Source of the DNA: Myxococcales bacterium
GTDB lineage: Bacteria; Myxococcota_A; Bradymonadia; UBA7976; UBA1532
Direction: 5' to 3'
Assembly (NCBI GenBank): GCA_020633465.1
Contig: JACKDN010000027.1
Coordinates: 1 to 64,000, forward strand
Length of the DNA: 64,000 bases
This document shows, in pieces, positions 27,780 to 36,300 of the stretch. The position numbers were made by a program, and so were the translations under genes. How positions within the stretch are numbered: the stretch's first letter is position 1; each line of letters begins with the position of its first letter. Under the pieces are notes generated by a model, which saw only the letters and a list, made by a program, of their open reading frames with translations, was not told the origin of the DNA and did not search any database.

Positions 27780-30224
27780 GTGCCCGACGAGACGCCCTGC
27801 CGCGCCTGCCGCGCCCCGGTGCCCGCCGAGCACCGCTACTGCCCCTACTGCGGGTCTGATCAGCTGCACGCGGGGCTCGAGCCGGGCGCCGTCGTCGACG
27901 GCCGCTACCGCATCGAGCGGCGGCTGGCGCGCGGCGGCATGGCCGAGGTGTTCCTCGCCGAGCAGCTGGCCATGGGGCGCCGCGTGGCCCTGAAGGTGCT
28001 GTTCGCCGAGCACACGCGCGATCCCGCGGCGCTGGCGAGCTTCCGCCGCGAAGCCCAGGCCGCGAGCCGCCTGAATCACCCGAACACGGTGACGGTGCAC
28101 GACTTCGGCGAGACCGCCACCGGGCGGCTGTACATCGCCATGGAGTACATCGAGGGCCACGAGCTGGCGACGATGATGCACGCGGGCGAGGCGCTGACGT
28201 GGCGCCGCCTGTGCGATCTGTTCGTGCAGGTGTGTGCCTCGCTGCAGGACGCGCACGGGCGGGGCGTGGTGCACCGCGATCTGAAGCCCGAGAACGTGAT
28301 GGTGGTGCGCTCGAGCGACGGCCGCGAGCGGGTGAAGGTGCTCGACTTCGGCATCGCGCGGCTGGTGGTGGACGGCGCCGAGCCGCAGACCGATCGGGTG
28401 TACGGCACGGCCGAGTTCATCGCGCCCGAGCTGCTGCTCGGCGGCGAGCCCTCGCCCTCGAGCGACATCTACTCGCTGGGCATCATGCTGTACGAGGCCC
28501 TGACCGGGCGCCTGCCCTACGAGGCCACGAACACCGAGGCGCTGCTGCAGGCGCACGTCTTCAGCCAGCCCTTGCCCTTCCGGGCCCTGCCCGATCGGCC
28601 CATCGGCGTGCCGGTCGAGGTCGAGTCGCTGGTTCTGTCGATGTTGGCCAAGGCGCCCGATCGCCGCCCGCCCAGCATGGAGGCGGTGGCGAGGGTGCTG
28701 TCGGCTGCCCGGGCCGCCACGACGACGCCGCCGGCGCCCGGGGCGACGTTGCCGCCGGCGATCACCGGCGTCGACGACGGGCCGGCGGTGCGGCGGCTGC
28801 TCGAGCGGCTGAACCAGTCGACCGGCTTCCCCACGTTCGCCGCCAACGTCGCCGCCATCAACCGGGTGTGCGGCGATCCGGGCGCCTCGGCGAACGATCT
28901 GGCCGAGGCGGTGCGGCGCGACTTCGGCGTGACCGAGAAGCTCCTGCGCCTGGTGAACTCGGCCTTCTACCGGCGGCACAACGCCCCCGTCTCGACGGTG
29001 CACCGGGCCATCGTGGTGCTCGGCTTCGAGCAGGTGCGCCGCGCCGCGCTGAGCCTGATGTACTGGTCGATGCTCGACCGCGAGGGGCGGGCCGACGAGC
29101 TCGACGCGACGCTGGGCGCGGTGGCCAGCGGGCTGGTGGCGCGCAGCCTGGCGCCGAGCGTCGAGGGCGTGGATCCCGAAGAGGCGTTCGTGTGCGCGCT
29201 GTTCCAGCGCTTCGGGCGGCAGCTGGCGATGCACTACCTGGCCGACGATCTGCCGCGGTTCCGGCGCGCGGTCGAGGTGGACGGGCTGGACGAGCGCCAG
29301 GCCGCCGAGCGCACGTTCGGGCTGGACTTTCGGGCCCTGGGCGCGGCGATGGCCGAGCGGCTGGGCTTCCCCGACGCCGTGGTCGCCTCGATGGGCTCGC
29401 TGGACGAGGCGACGCGGCGCAGCCCGCGCACGGCCGGCGAGCGGCGGCACGCGCTGGCGCTCTTCTCGAACGCGCTGGTCGACGCGTTCGCGGACGCCGA
29501 TCCGCTGGATCGCGACGCGACGCTGCGCGCGCTGGCCGCGCGCTTCGGGGGGCCGCTGGCGTTGGGGCCGGATCAGTGCGTCGAGGTGCTGGTCGACGCG
29601 GCGGCGAGCCTGGCCGAGGACTGGGCCGACGCGGACATCGACCTGGCCGAGTCGCGGCTCTACCGCGCGATGGAGCGGGCGGGCGACGGGGCGGGCGATC
29701 TGCTGCGGCTGGCGCTCGAGCGGGTGCGCCACGCCTTCGATCGGGGGGCCGCCGTCGAGGCGGTGGTGGCGCAGGCGCTGGCCGGCTTCGTGGACGGCGC
29801 GAAGTTCAGCCGGGCGCTGTTCTGCCTGAAGAACTTCAAGGACGGGACGATGAGCGCGCGCATGGGCGTCGGGCAGGAGGCGCGCGCGCTGGTGCCGCGC
29901 TTCCGGTTCGACGTCAGCGGCGACGACGACCTGCTGCGGCGGGCGCTGCTCGAGGGGCAGGATCTGGTGGTCGAGGACACGCGGCTGCCCAACGTGCGCG
30001 GGCGGCTGCCGGCGTGGTACCTGCGGGACGTGGCCGGGGCCGCGTTCGTGCTGTACCCGGTGCGGGTGCGCGGGGTGGCGGTGGGCGCGTTCTACGCCGA
30101 CGAGGTGAAGCCGCGACGCGATCCGCCGTGGCTCGAGCCCGGGCGGCGCGACGCGCTGGCGCAGATGCGCGATCTGGTCGAGCGGGCGCTGCAGCGCGTG
30201 GGCGGCGCGCGGCCCGCCGAGTGA
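27780..30224 (+). CDS. Zinc-ribbon Ser/Thr kinase fused to HDOD and GAF-like domains
   Basis: An 814-residue protein starting at GTG 27780. It has a zinc ribbon (CRAC...CPYC, about 8-24), then a complete kinase domain at about 40-310 with K72 in VALK, HRDLKPEN (D167), DFG (D189) and a GTAEFIAPELL activation segment. An HDOD domain spans about 345-540 (FGVTEKLLRLVNSAFYRR, AIVVLGFEQVRRAALSL). A GAF-like sensor domain follows at about 650-800 (KFSRALFCLKNF, VLYPVRVRGVAVGAFYADE). HDOD proteins bind nucleotides or regulators in signalling, and GAF domains bind small ligands. The enzyme probably integrates a cytoplasmic signal, since no membrane helix is seen. Confidence 0.92.
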   Translation: MPDETPCRACRAPVPAEHRYCPYCGSDQLHAGLEPGAVVDGRYRIERRLARGGMAEVFLAEQLAMGRRVALKVLFAEHTRDPAALASFRREAQAASRLNHPNTVTVHDFGETATGRLYIAMEYIEGHELATMMHAGEALTWRRLCDLFVQVCASLQDAHGRGVVHRDLKPENVMVVRSSDGRERVKVLDFGIARLVVDGAEPQTDRVYGTAEFIAPELLLGGEPSPSSDIYSLGIMLYEALTGRLPYEATNTEALLQAHVFSQPLPFRALPDRPIGVPVEVESLVLSMLAKAPDRRPPSMEAVARVLSAARAATTTPPAPGATLPPAITGVDDGPAVRRLLERLNQSTGFPTFAANVAAINRVCGDPGASANDLAEAVRRDFGVTEKLLRLVNSAFYRRHNAPVSTVHRAIVVLGFEQVRRAALSLMYWSMLDREGRADELDATLGAVASGLVARSLAPSVEGVDPEEAFVCALFQRFGRQLAMHYLADDLPRFRRAVEVDGLDERQAAERTFGLDFRALGAAMAERLGFPDAVVASMGSLDEATRRSPRTAGERRHALALFSNALVDAFADADPLDRDATLRALAARFGGPLALGPDQCVEVLVDAAASLAEDWADADIDLAESRLYRAMERAGDGAGDLLRLALERVRHAFDRGAAVEAVVAQALAGFVDGAKFSRALFCLKNFKDGTMSARMGVGQEARALVPRFRFDVSGDDDLLRRALLEGQDLVVEDTRLPNVRGRLPAWYLRDVAGAAFVLYPVRVRGVAVGAFYADEVKPRRDPPWLEPGRRDALAQMRDLVERALQRVGGARPAE

Positions 30225-30295
30225 GAGCCGGGCCGGTTGCGTCGCGCGGCGGGCGGTCGCATCCTCGACGCGCACCGCCCACCTGGGAGTCCGCC

Positions 30296-30628
30296 ATGGC
30301 CTACGACGAGCACCTCGCCGACCGTCTGCGCACCGCGTTCGCCACCGTCGGCGAGCGGGCCATCGAGAAGCGCATGTTCGGCGGCATCGCGTTCATGGTG
30401 AACGGCCACATGACCTGCGGGCTGAACGGCGACCAGCTGATGGTGCGGGTGGGCAAGGACGCCCACGACGACGCCGCGAAGCTGCCCCACACGCGGCCGA
30501 TGGACTTCACCGGGCGCCCGATGCGCGGCTACCTGTTCGTCGACGCCGAGGGCTTCGACGACGACGCCGATCTCGACGCGTGGGTGGCGCGGTGCCTGGC
30601 GTTCACGAAGACCCTGCCCCCGAAGTGA
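30296..30628 (+). CDS. TfoX N-terminal domain protein
   Basis: A 110-residue protein consisting only of the TfoX-N fold: RLRTAFATVGERAIEKRMFG near the start, then GGIAFMVNGHMTCGLNGDQL and MVRVGKDAHDD, PMDFTGRPMRGYLFV. Full-length TfoX (Sxy) controls competence genes. Stand-alone N-terminal domains are widespread and of unknown role. It starts at ATG 30296 with GGGAG seven bases upstream. Its stop overlaps the start of the YigZ gene (GTGA), so they form a two-gene unit. Confidence 0.9.
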   Translation: MAYDEHLADRLRTAFATVGERAIEKRMFGGIAFMVNGHMTCGLNGDQLMVRVGKDAHDDAAKLPHTRPMDFTGRPMRGYLFVDAEGFDDDADLDAWVARCLAFTKTLPPK

Positions 30629-31248
30629 GCGACGGGACGTACCGCACGCTGACGGGGCCGAGCCGGTACGAGCTGGATCCGGTGAAGGCCTCGCGCTTCG
30701 TCGCCACGCTGGATCACGTCACCACCGAGGACGAGGCGTTGGCGGTGGTGGCCGCGTGCGAGGCCGAGTGGCCCGACGCCTCGCACCACTGCTGGGCCTA
30801 CAAGCTGGCCGGCGGCCGCACGCGCAGCAGCGACGCCGGCGAGCCCGGCGGCTCGGCCGGCCGCCCGATCCTGGCGCGCATCGAGGGCAAGCAGCTGGCC
30901 GACGCGGTCGTCGTCGTCAGCCGCTGGTTCGGCGGCACCAAGCTCGGCGTCGGCGGCCTGATCCGCGCCTACGGCGCCTGCGCCGGCAAGGCCCTCGACG
31001 CCGCCGACGTGCGCGTCGTCCCCCGCACCCGCGCCCTGCGGGTCGAGCACGGCTACGAAGACACGGCGGCCGTGCAGACCGTGCTCGCGGCGGCCGGCCT
31101 CACCCCCCTCGACGCCGACTACGGCGCCACCGTGCGGCTCACCCTGGCCGCCCCCGAGGCCACCGCCGACGCGCTGGCGCAGCGCCTGATCGACGCGACC
31201 GCCGGCCGCGCGGTCGTCGAGGCGGCGGAGCCGGGCGCCGAAAAGTAG
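30625..31248 (+). CDS. yigZ: YigZ/IMPACT family protein
   Basis: A 207-residue protein matching the UPF0029/IMPACT family: SRFVATLDHVTTEDEALAVV, ASHHCWAYKLAG, the conserved SDAGEPGGSAGRPIL loop, then VVVVSRWFGGTKLGVGGLIR, and a C-terminal DUF1949-like half. In bacteria the family is poorly understood, while eukaryotic IMPACT relatives modulate the translation-stress kinase GCN2. It starts at GTG 30625 in the TfoX-N stop. Its last codons form the first bases of a 50-bp repeated element, and a truncated copy of this gene's 3' end occurs 1.17 kb downstream. Confidence 0.93.
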   Translation: MSDGTYRTLTGPSRYELDPVKASRFVATLDHVTTEDEALAVVAACEAEWPDASHHCWAYKLAGGRTRSSDAGEPGGSAGRPILARIEGKQLADAVVVVSRWFGGTKLGVGGLIRAYGACAGKALDAADVRVVPRTRALRVEHGYEDTAAVQTVLAAAGLTPLDADYGATVRLTLAAPEATADALAQRLIDATAGRAVVEAAEPGAEK

Positions 31249-31290
31249 ACAAAGTAGGCAGGTTCGTCCGTTTGTGTGGCACGACCCCGG
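31241..31290 (+). repeat. 50-bp direct repeat, copy 1
   Basis: It begins AAAAGTAGACAAAGTAGGCA and ends GTGTGGCACGACCCCGG. It overlaps the stop codon of yigZ. Five-base arms ACAAA/TTTGT flank a 17-base centre. Three further copies occur within 2 kb in the same orientation. Confidence 0.9.
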
Positions 31291-31300
31291 TGGTGGGGGG

Positions 31301-31984
31301 TCACCAGCCGGGGGGGACGCGGTAGCCGGCGCAGCGCTCGAAGCCGGGGTCGCAGGCGGCCTCGCGGCAGTCCAGGCAGGTGAGGTAGTCCGCCCAGGTG
31401 CAGGGCAGGAAGCACGCGGAGAGAATGCAGGCGACGAGCTCGCCGACGCAGCCGCCGCAGGCGGGCGAGAACGTGGTGTTCATGCGCACGCAGTCGACGA
31501 TGCAGCGCTTCTCGCCGAGGCAGCCCACCGTGCAGGCCGTGGCGAGCTCTCTGAGGTCGATGCCGTTGCCGAGCTGCAGCTCGTCGGCGGCGTTGGTGCA
31601 AGCGCCGTCGCCGACGCGCTCGAGGGCGCCCGGCGCGACGGCGCAGACGTCACCCACGCAGATCCGCCCGGCGGGACAGTCCGCGTCGTCGCGGCAGGTC
31701 CCCGGCGGCGGATCCGGTGCGCGCGCGTCTCGCGGAGGCAGTTCGGCGTCGGCGTTCGGCGCACCGGCGGCGTCGGGCAGCGCGCGATCCGGCTCGCCCC
31801 CCGCCTCGGCGTCCAACGATCCGGGGATGGGGACGACGATGAAGCCACCGTCGGGGGTCGGGTCGACCAACGGCTGGACCTCACCGACCTGCACGTCCCC
31901 GTCGGCGCAGCCCAGCGCCGCCAGGCACACCCACAGCAGGACGACGACACGGCCTCGAAGCGGGGGTCGCCAGGGGCCATCCAC
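31301..31984 (-). CDS. Cys-rich lipoprotein between two repeat copies
   Basis: A 227-residue lipoprotein (lipobox CLAALGC) with an Asp/Ala/Pro-rich linker (about 55-105). It contains one four-Cys unit of the kind found in the giant protein nearby (CRDDADCPAGRICVGDVC, about 109-126). A C-terminal region has about fourteen cysteines (for example ACTVGCLGEKRCIVDC, CGGCVGELVACILSACFLPC) and resembles Cys-rich modules of other myxobacterial lipoproteins. GTG 31984 is chosen to give a normal signal peptide. It lies inside the repeat-bounded segment, on the strand opposite to the repeats and to yigZ, which suggests it arrived as part of a cassette. Confidence 0.72.
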   Translation of the reverse strand: MDGPWRPPLRGRVVVLLWVCLAALGCADGDVQVGEVQPLVDPTPDGGFIVVPIPGSLDAEAGGEPDRALPDAAGAPNADAELPPRDARAPDPPPGTCRDDADCPAGRICVGDVCAVAPGALERVGDGACTNAADELQLGNGIDLRELATACTVGCLGEKRCIVDCVRMNTTFSPACGGCVGELVACILSACFLPCTWADYLTCLDCREAACDPGFERCAGYRVPPGW

Positions 31985-32177
31985 TCGGCGAGGCGGAACG
32001 GACAACCGAGTCCCCGAAATCTGAAGGTGCGGTGGGCAGGGCACCAGAATCGTCAGGTCCAGGCCCGCGAGATCCCTGCACGCGCCTCGCGAGGTGGCCC
32101 GCGACTACGATAGGCCGGCGCTGCCCCTCGTCGCAAGCTGGCGGCCGCCCGTCACGCGCGGCACGAAGGCGCGGCGA

Positions 32178-32221
32178 TCACGGGACGCAGCGCTCGTCTT
32201 CGCAGAGGCCGCCGGGGCCGC
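32178..32221 (-). pseudogene. Truncated copy of the 3' end of the giant Cys-rich lipoprotein gene
   Basis: The 44 bases match 33340-33383, the last 13 codons and stop of the large gene, at 43 of 44 positions. They would encode GPGGLCEDERCVP followed by a stop. Similarity ends abruptly on the coding side, so no gene remains. The near identity implies a recent duplication. The surrounding gap 31985-32514 otherwise holds only two repeat copies and the yigZ-tail remnant. Confidence 0.85.
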
Positions 32222-32250
32222 GGCCGGCCGGGCGACCCGCGGGGGGACCC

Positions 32251-32300
32251 AAGGGTGGGCGAAGTAGGCAATTTCGTCATTTTGTGTGGCGCGACCCCGG
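32251..32300 (+). repeat. 50-bp direct repeat, copy 2 (most diverged)
   Basis: It aligns without gaps to copy 1 at 40 of 50 positions. The core GAAGTAGGCA and TTTTGTGTGGC are kept, while the first ten bases and the centre differ. It lies 30 bases after the duplicated 3' fragment of the giant lipoprotein gene. Confidence 0.85.
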
Positions 32301-32344
32301 TGGGCGAGGCCAAGACTGGCCCCGTGGGTCTCCACCCCGCGGGT

Positions 32345-32419
32345 CTGGTGCAGCGCCTGGTCGACTCGACAGCCGACCGCGCGGTTATCGAGACCCGCGA
32401 GGCGGGCGCCAAAAAGTAG
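32345..32419 (+). pseudogene. Truncated copy of the yigZ 3' end
   Basis: These 75 bases align without gaps to 31174-31248, the last 24 codons and stop of yigZ, with 14 mismatches. Read in frame they give LVQRLVDSTADRAVIE...GAKK and a stop, against LAQRLIDATAGRAVVE...GAEK in the intact gene. The reading frame and stop are retained, and the next repeat copy begins at exactly the same place relative to the stop. The 5' part of the gene is absent. Confidence 0.85.
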
Positions 32420-32461
32420 ACAAAGTAGGCTGATTCGTCCGTTTGTATGGCACGACCCCGG
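32412..32461 (+). repeat. 50-bp direct repeat, copy 3
   Basis: It differs from copy 1 at three positions and overlaps the stop of the yigZ-tail remnant just as copy 1 overlaps the stop of yigZ. It ends 53 bases before the DUF433 gene and so forms the left boundary of the DUF433/DUF5615 cassette. Confidence 0.9.
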
Positions 32462-32514
32462 GCGCAGCGCCGCAACGGCTGGCGTGGGAACGTGGTGCTC
32501 ACTATCCTGCGGGC

Positions 32515-32841
32515 ATGCTGAACGTCGCCCCCGACCTGCCGCCGATCGCGCTCGACGCGGCTGGTGTGGCGCGGGTGGGCGGCACCCGGGTGACGCTCGA
32601 CTCGATCGTCGCCGCCTTCGATGCGGGGGCGGCCCCCGAGGATCTCGTGACGGCCTACCCGAGCCTCGACCTGGCGACGGCCTATGCAGTGGCCGCCTAC
32701 ATCCTCAGGCACCGGAACAGCGTCGACGCCTACCTGGCCCAGCGCCGGTCGGCCGACGACGCGGCGCGCGCCTCCGCCGAGCAACGCTGGCCGGCCGCGG
32801 ATCTGCGGGCTCGCCTCGAAGCTCGGCGGCGTGGAACCTGA
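32515..32841 (+). CDS. DUF433 antitoxin-like protein
   Basis: A 108-residue protein with the DUF433 pattern: a V-GGTRVTLDSIVAAFDAGA strand-helix, PEDLVTAYPSLDLATAYAVAAYILRHR, and a polar C-terminal tail. DUF433 proteins have a winged-helix-like fold and are usually encoded just upstream of DUF5615 PIN-like proteins as predicted toxin-antitoxin pairs, as here. TATCCT (32503-32508) lies six bases before the ATG and may be a -10 element giving a nearly leaderless mRNA. No good -35 is visible. The gene is bounded by repeat copies 3 and 4. Confidence 0.88.
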   Translation: MLNVAPDLPPIALDAAGVARVGGTRVTLDSIVAAFDAGAAPEDLVTAYPSLDLATAYAVAAYILRHRNSVDAYLAQRRSADDAARASAEQRWPAADLRARLEARRRGT

Positions 32842-33199
32842 GCCCCGCTGGCGGCTGCTCGCCGACGAGAACCTGCACGGCGGCATCGTCCGCGGCGTGC
32901 TGCGCCGCCTGCCCGATGTCGACTTTCAGCGCGTCCAGGACGCCGGACTGCGCGGCGCCAGCGACCCGGCCATCCTCGCCTGGGCCGCGCAGGCCCAGCG
33001 CGTCGTGGTGAGCCACGACGTCGCTACCCTGGCTGACGCCGCCTTCGACCGCATCGCGACGGGCCTTCGGCAACCGGGCGTGTTCCTGATCAACGCCCGG
33101 GTCCCCCTCGGCGAGGCCATCGACAGCCTGGTGCTGGTGCTCGAGTGCAGCACGCCCGCCGAGTGGGCGTCGCGCGTGACCTACCTGCCGTTGCGCTGA
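32831..33199 (+). CDS. DUF5615 PIN-like nuclease-type toxin
   Basis: A 122-residue protein starting at GTG 32831, overlapping the DUF433 gene by 11 bases. Family features: LLADENLHGGIVRGVL at the start (acidic D/E pair of the PIN-like fold), FQRVQDAGLRGASDPAILAW, and VVVSHDVATLADAAF with a further conserved Asp. A later hydrophobic GVFLINARVPLGEAI follows. DUF5615 is related to PIN and Mut7-C folds and is predicted to act on RNA. Activity has not been shown for most members. The pair is the only toxin-antitoxin-like module in the window. Confidence 0.88.
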   Translation: MEPEPRWRLLADENLHGGIVRGVLRRLPDVDFQRVQDAGLRGASDPAILAWAAQAQRVVVSHDVATLADAAFDRIATGLRQPGVFLINARVPLGEAIDSLVLVLECSTPAEWASRVTYLPLR

Positions 33200-33220
33200 G
33201 GCGAGCGGCCACCGGTCCCG

Positions 33221-33270
33221 AAAAGTGGACAAAGTAGGCCAGTTCGTCCGTTTGTGTGGCACGACCCCGG
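33221..33270 (+). repeat. 50-bp direct repeat, copy 4
   Basis: It differs from copy 1 at three positions. It starts 21 bases after the DUF5615 stop and lies 69 bases from the 3' end of the giant lipoprotein gene, closing the cassette on the right. Confidence 0.9.
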
Positions 33271-33339
33271 GTGCTGGGCGCCCCGGGCGCTGGGGCGTGG
33301 AACGACCCCCGGGCGATCCCGAGCGCTCGGCGCGCCGGC

Positions 33340-36300
33340 TCAGGGGACGCAGCGCTCGTCTTCGCAGAGGCCGCCGGGGCCGCAGTCGACGTCGCGGATG
33401 CACTCGGGGCTGCTGAGGGGGGCGCAGACGCCGAAGACGCAGCTGCCGCCGGCGGCGCAGTCGCTGTTGCGCTGGCACTGATTGAAGGGCGCGGTGCAGA
33501 TGCCGTTGGTGCAGCGGAAGATCGGGATGATCTGCTGACAGATGGCGTTGTTGTCGCAGCGCACGGCGTCGACGCAGTTGCCGCCGACGCAGGCCGCGCC
33601 GTCGTTGCACGCGTCGACGTCGGCGCAGCGGCCGTTGAGGGGCTCGCAGGTGGCGCCCTCGCAGATCGAGTCGCCGTCGCAGTCGGCGTCCGCCTCGCAG
33701 AAGTCCTCGCGCTGCACGCAGCGGCCGTCGCGGCAGCGCTCGCCGGCGCGGCACTGCGCGTCGACCGAGCACTGGGGCTGCACGCACACCTGGCGCTCGC
33801 AGATGAGCGGGCTGCGGCAGTCGCCGTCGCCGCGGCAGCTCAGGTCGTCCTCGACGCAGCGTCCGACCTCGCACACCAGCCCCGGCGCGCAGTCGTTGTT
33901 GCGCGTGCACTGCGGCACGCCGCACCGGCCGTCCTCGCAGATCAGCTCGCCGGGGCACTCGGCGTCGGCCTGGCACTGCGGCGGCCGGCACACGCTGTCG
34001 ATGCAGATGGCGTCGCCGTCGCAGTCGACGTCCACGCGACACCGCTGGCCCGCGAAGCACTGGCCGCCCCGGCAGATGAAGCCCTCGCCGCACTCGGCGT
34101 CGCGCACGCAGCCCACGTCCACGCAGGCGCCATCCACGCAGCGGCCCTCGGGACAGTCGGCGTCGTTTCGGCAGTCGACCAGCGGCGCGACCTCGATCAG
34201 CACCGTGCCGATCGCCGGCGTCTCGTTCCAGCTGTCGACGAACAGGAAGTAGTCGCCCGGCTGCAGCAGGTCGAACGCGATGCGCGACGTCACCCCCTGC
34301 TGGCCGCCGTCGTCGTCGCACGCGAGCTCGCTGCCCGCGTCGTCGCAGCTGCCCCGCACGTAGATCAGCGAGTCGGTCCCGCCGCGCAGGTTGATCGTCT
34401 CGAAGTTCACCGCCGCGGGCACATCGAGCGTCAGCCGGAACACCTGCTCGCTCGCGTTGCCGCCGCACTGCCCTCGGTACCCGTCGGGCAACCCCGTGTT
34501 GTCGAAGTCGAACTGCCCACCGCGCGGGCCGACCTCGATCACCCGGTCGTTGCCCCGGCACACGCTGTCGACCTGGCACACGCCCATCACGCACACCGCG
34601 CCCTCGGGGCAGTCCCGGTCGACCTGGCACCCGTCCAGCACGCACGTCCCGGTCGCCTGGTCGCACCGCTCGCCCGGATCGCAGTCGCCGTCGTTGCGGC
34701 AGTCGACCGGCTGGCCGATGCACTGCCGGTTGATGCACTGCTGGCCCGGCCGGCAGTCCCCGTCGTTGCGGCACCCGCCGACGTCCGCGCACCGCCCCTC
34801 GACGCACTGCAGCCCAGCGAGGCACTCGGCGTTGTTGCGGCACCCCGGCTCGCACGCCCGCGTCCGCGGGTTGCACCAGTTGCCCGGCGGGCAGTCGATG
34901 TTCTCGTCGCAGCCCATCATCACGTCGGTGCACTGGTTCGCCTCGCAGATCTGCCCCACCGGGCACTGATCGTCGGCCCGGCACCCGGGCAGGCAGATCC
35001 GGTTCCGGCAGATCTGCCCCGGCCCGCAGTCGCGATCGCCGCGGCACGTGCCGGGCCGCTCGGCGCACTGCCCGTTGATGCACAGCTGCCCCGACGCGCA
35101 GTCGAGGTCGACCCGGCAGATGATCGGCGCCGCGACGCACTGGTTCGCCCGGCACACCTGGCCCTCGGGACACTGCCCGTCGGCCTGGCACCCGGGATCC
35201 GGCGAGCAGAACCCGAACTCGCACACGTTGCCCGGCCCGCAGTCGACGTCGCGCCGGCACTCGGGCGGCGGCAGGGGCACGCACGTCCCGGCGATGCACG
35301 CCTCGAAGTCCGCCGCGCAGTCGGCGTCGTTGCGGCACCCGTTCGGCGTCACGCAGACGCCGTTGTCACAGATGTTGCCGTCGATCGGGCAGTCGAAGTC
35401 GCGGCTGCAGAAGAAGGGCGGGATGCACCGCCCGCCCGCGCAGCTGAACCCGTTGCCGCAGTCCTCGTCGACGCGGCACACGACGGGCACGCAGGTGCCC
35501 TGGTCGCAGCGCTCGCGCGCCGCGCAGTCGCCGTCGGCGAAGCAGTCGGGCCGCGGCCGGCACAGGTTCAGCCCTTCCTGGCAGAAACTCCCCTCGTCGC
35601 AGTCGAGGTCGTCGATGCAGAAGTCGATCGGCCGGCACAGGTCGCCGATGCACCGCTCGGACTGCCCGCAGTCGGCGCGCTCGCGGCAGAAGTTCTCGTC
35701 GACGCAGGTGCGGTTGAAGTCGTCGCACACCTGCCCCAGCGGTTCGCAGTCGGCGTCCCGCGCGCACCGCCCGGTCTCGACGCAGCGGAACCCGCTGCAC
35801 GAGAACAGCGGCGGGCAGTCGCCGTTCACGCGGCACTCGCCCTGGAACACGCACAGCCCGTCGATGCAGCGCTCGCCAGCGGGGCAGGGGCGCCCGTCGT
35901 CGCACTCGAAGGCGGGCACGCACACGAAGTCGAGGCACTGCTCGCCGGGCGCACAGTCCCGCGCGTCCTCGCACTCGCCGACGAACACGCAGCGCCCGCG
36001 CGCGCACTCGAAGCCCGGCCCGCAGTCCGGGCCCACGCGGCACTCCACGATGGGCTGGCACTGGAAGTTCTGGCAGCTGAACCCGCCCGGGCACTCGGCG
36101 TCGTCGCGGCACTCACCGGCGAAGATGCACCGCCCGTTGCGGCACTGCTCGCCCGGCCCGCAGTCGTCGGCGCCGGTGCACTCGGGCACCGGCACGCACT
36201 CGCCGTTCACGCACCGCGCGCCCGGCCCGCACTCCTGGTCGCCCATGCACATCACCGCCGGCACGCACCGCCCGTCGCGGCAGATCTGGTCGGCCGCGCA

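Noticed and set aside
31241..33270. Integron attC sites
   Set aside because: The 50-bp copies lack the paired core sites (GTTRRRY/RYYYAAC) and the extended hairpin of attC, and no integrase gene is near.
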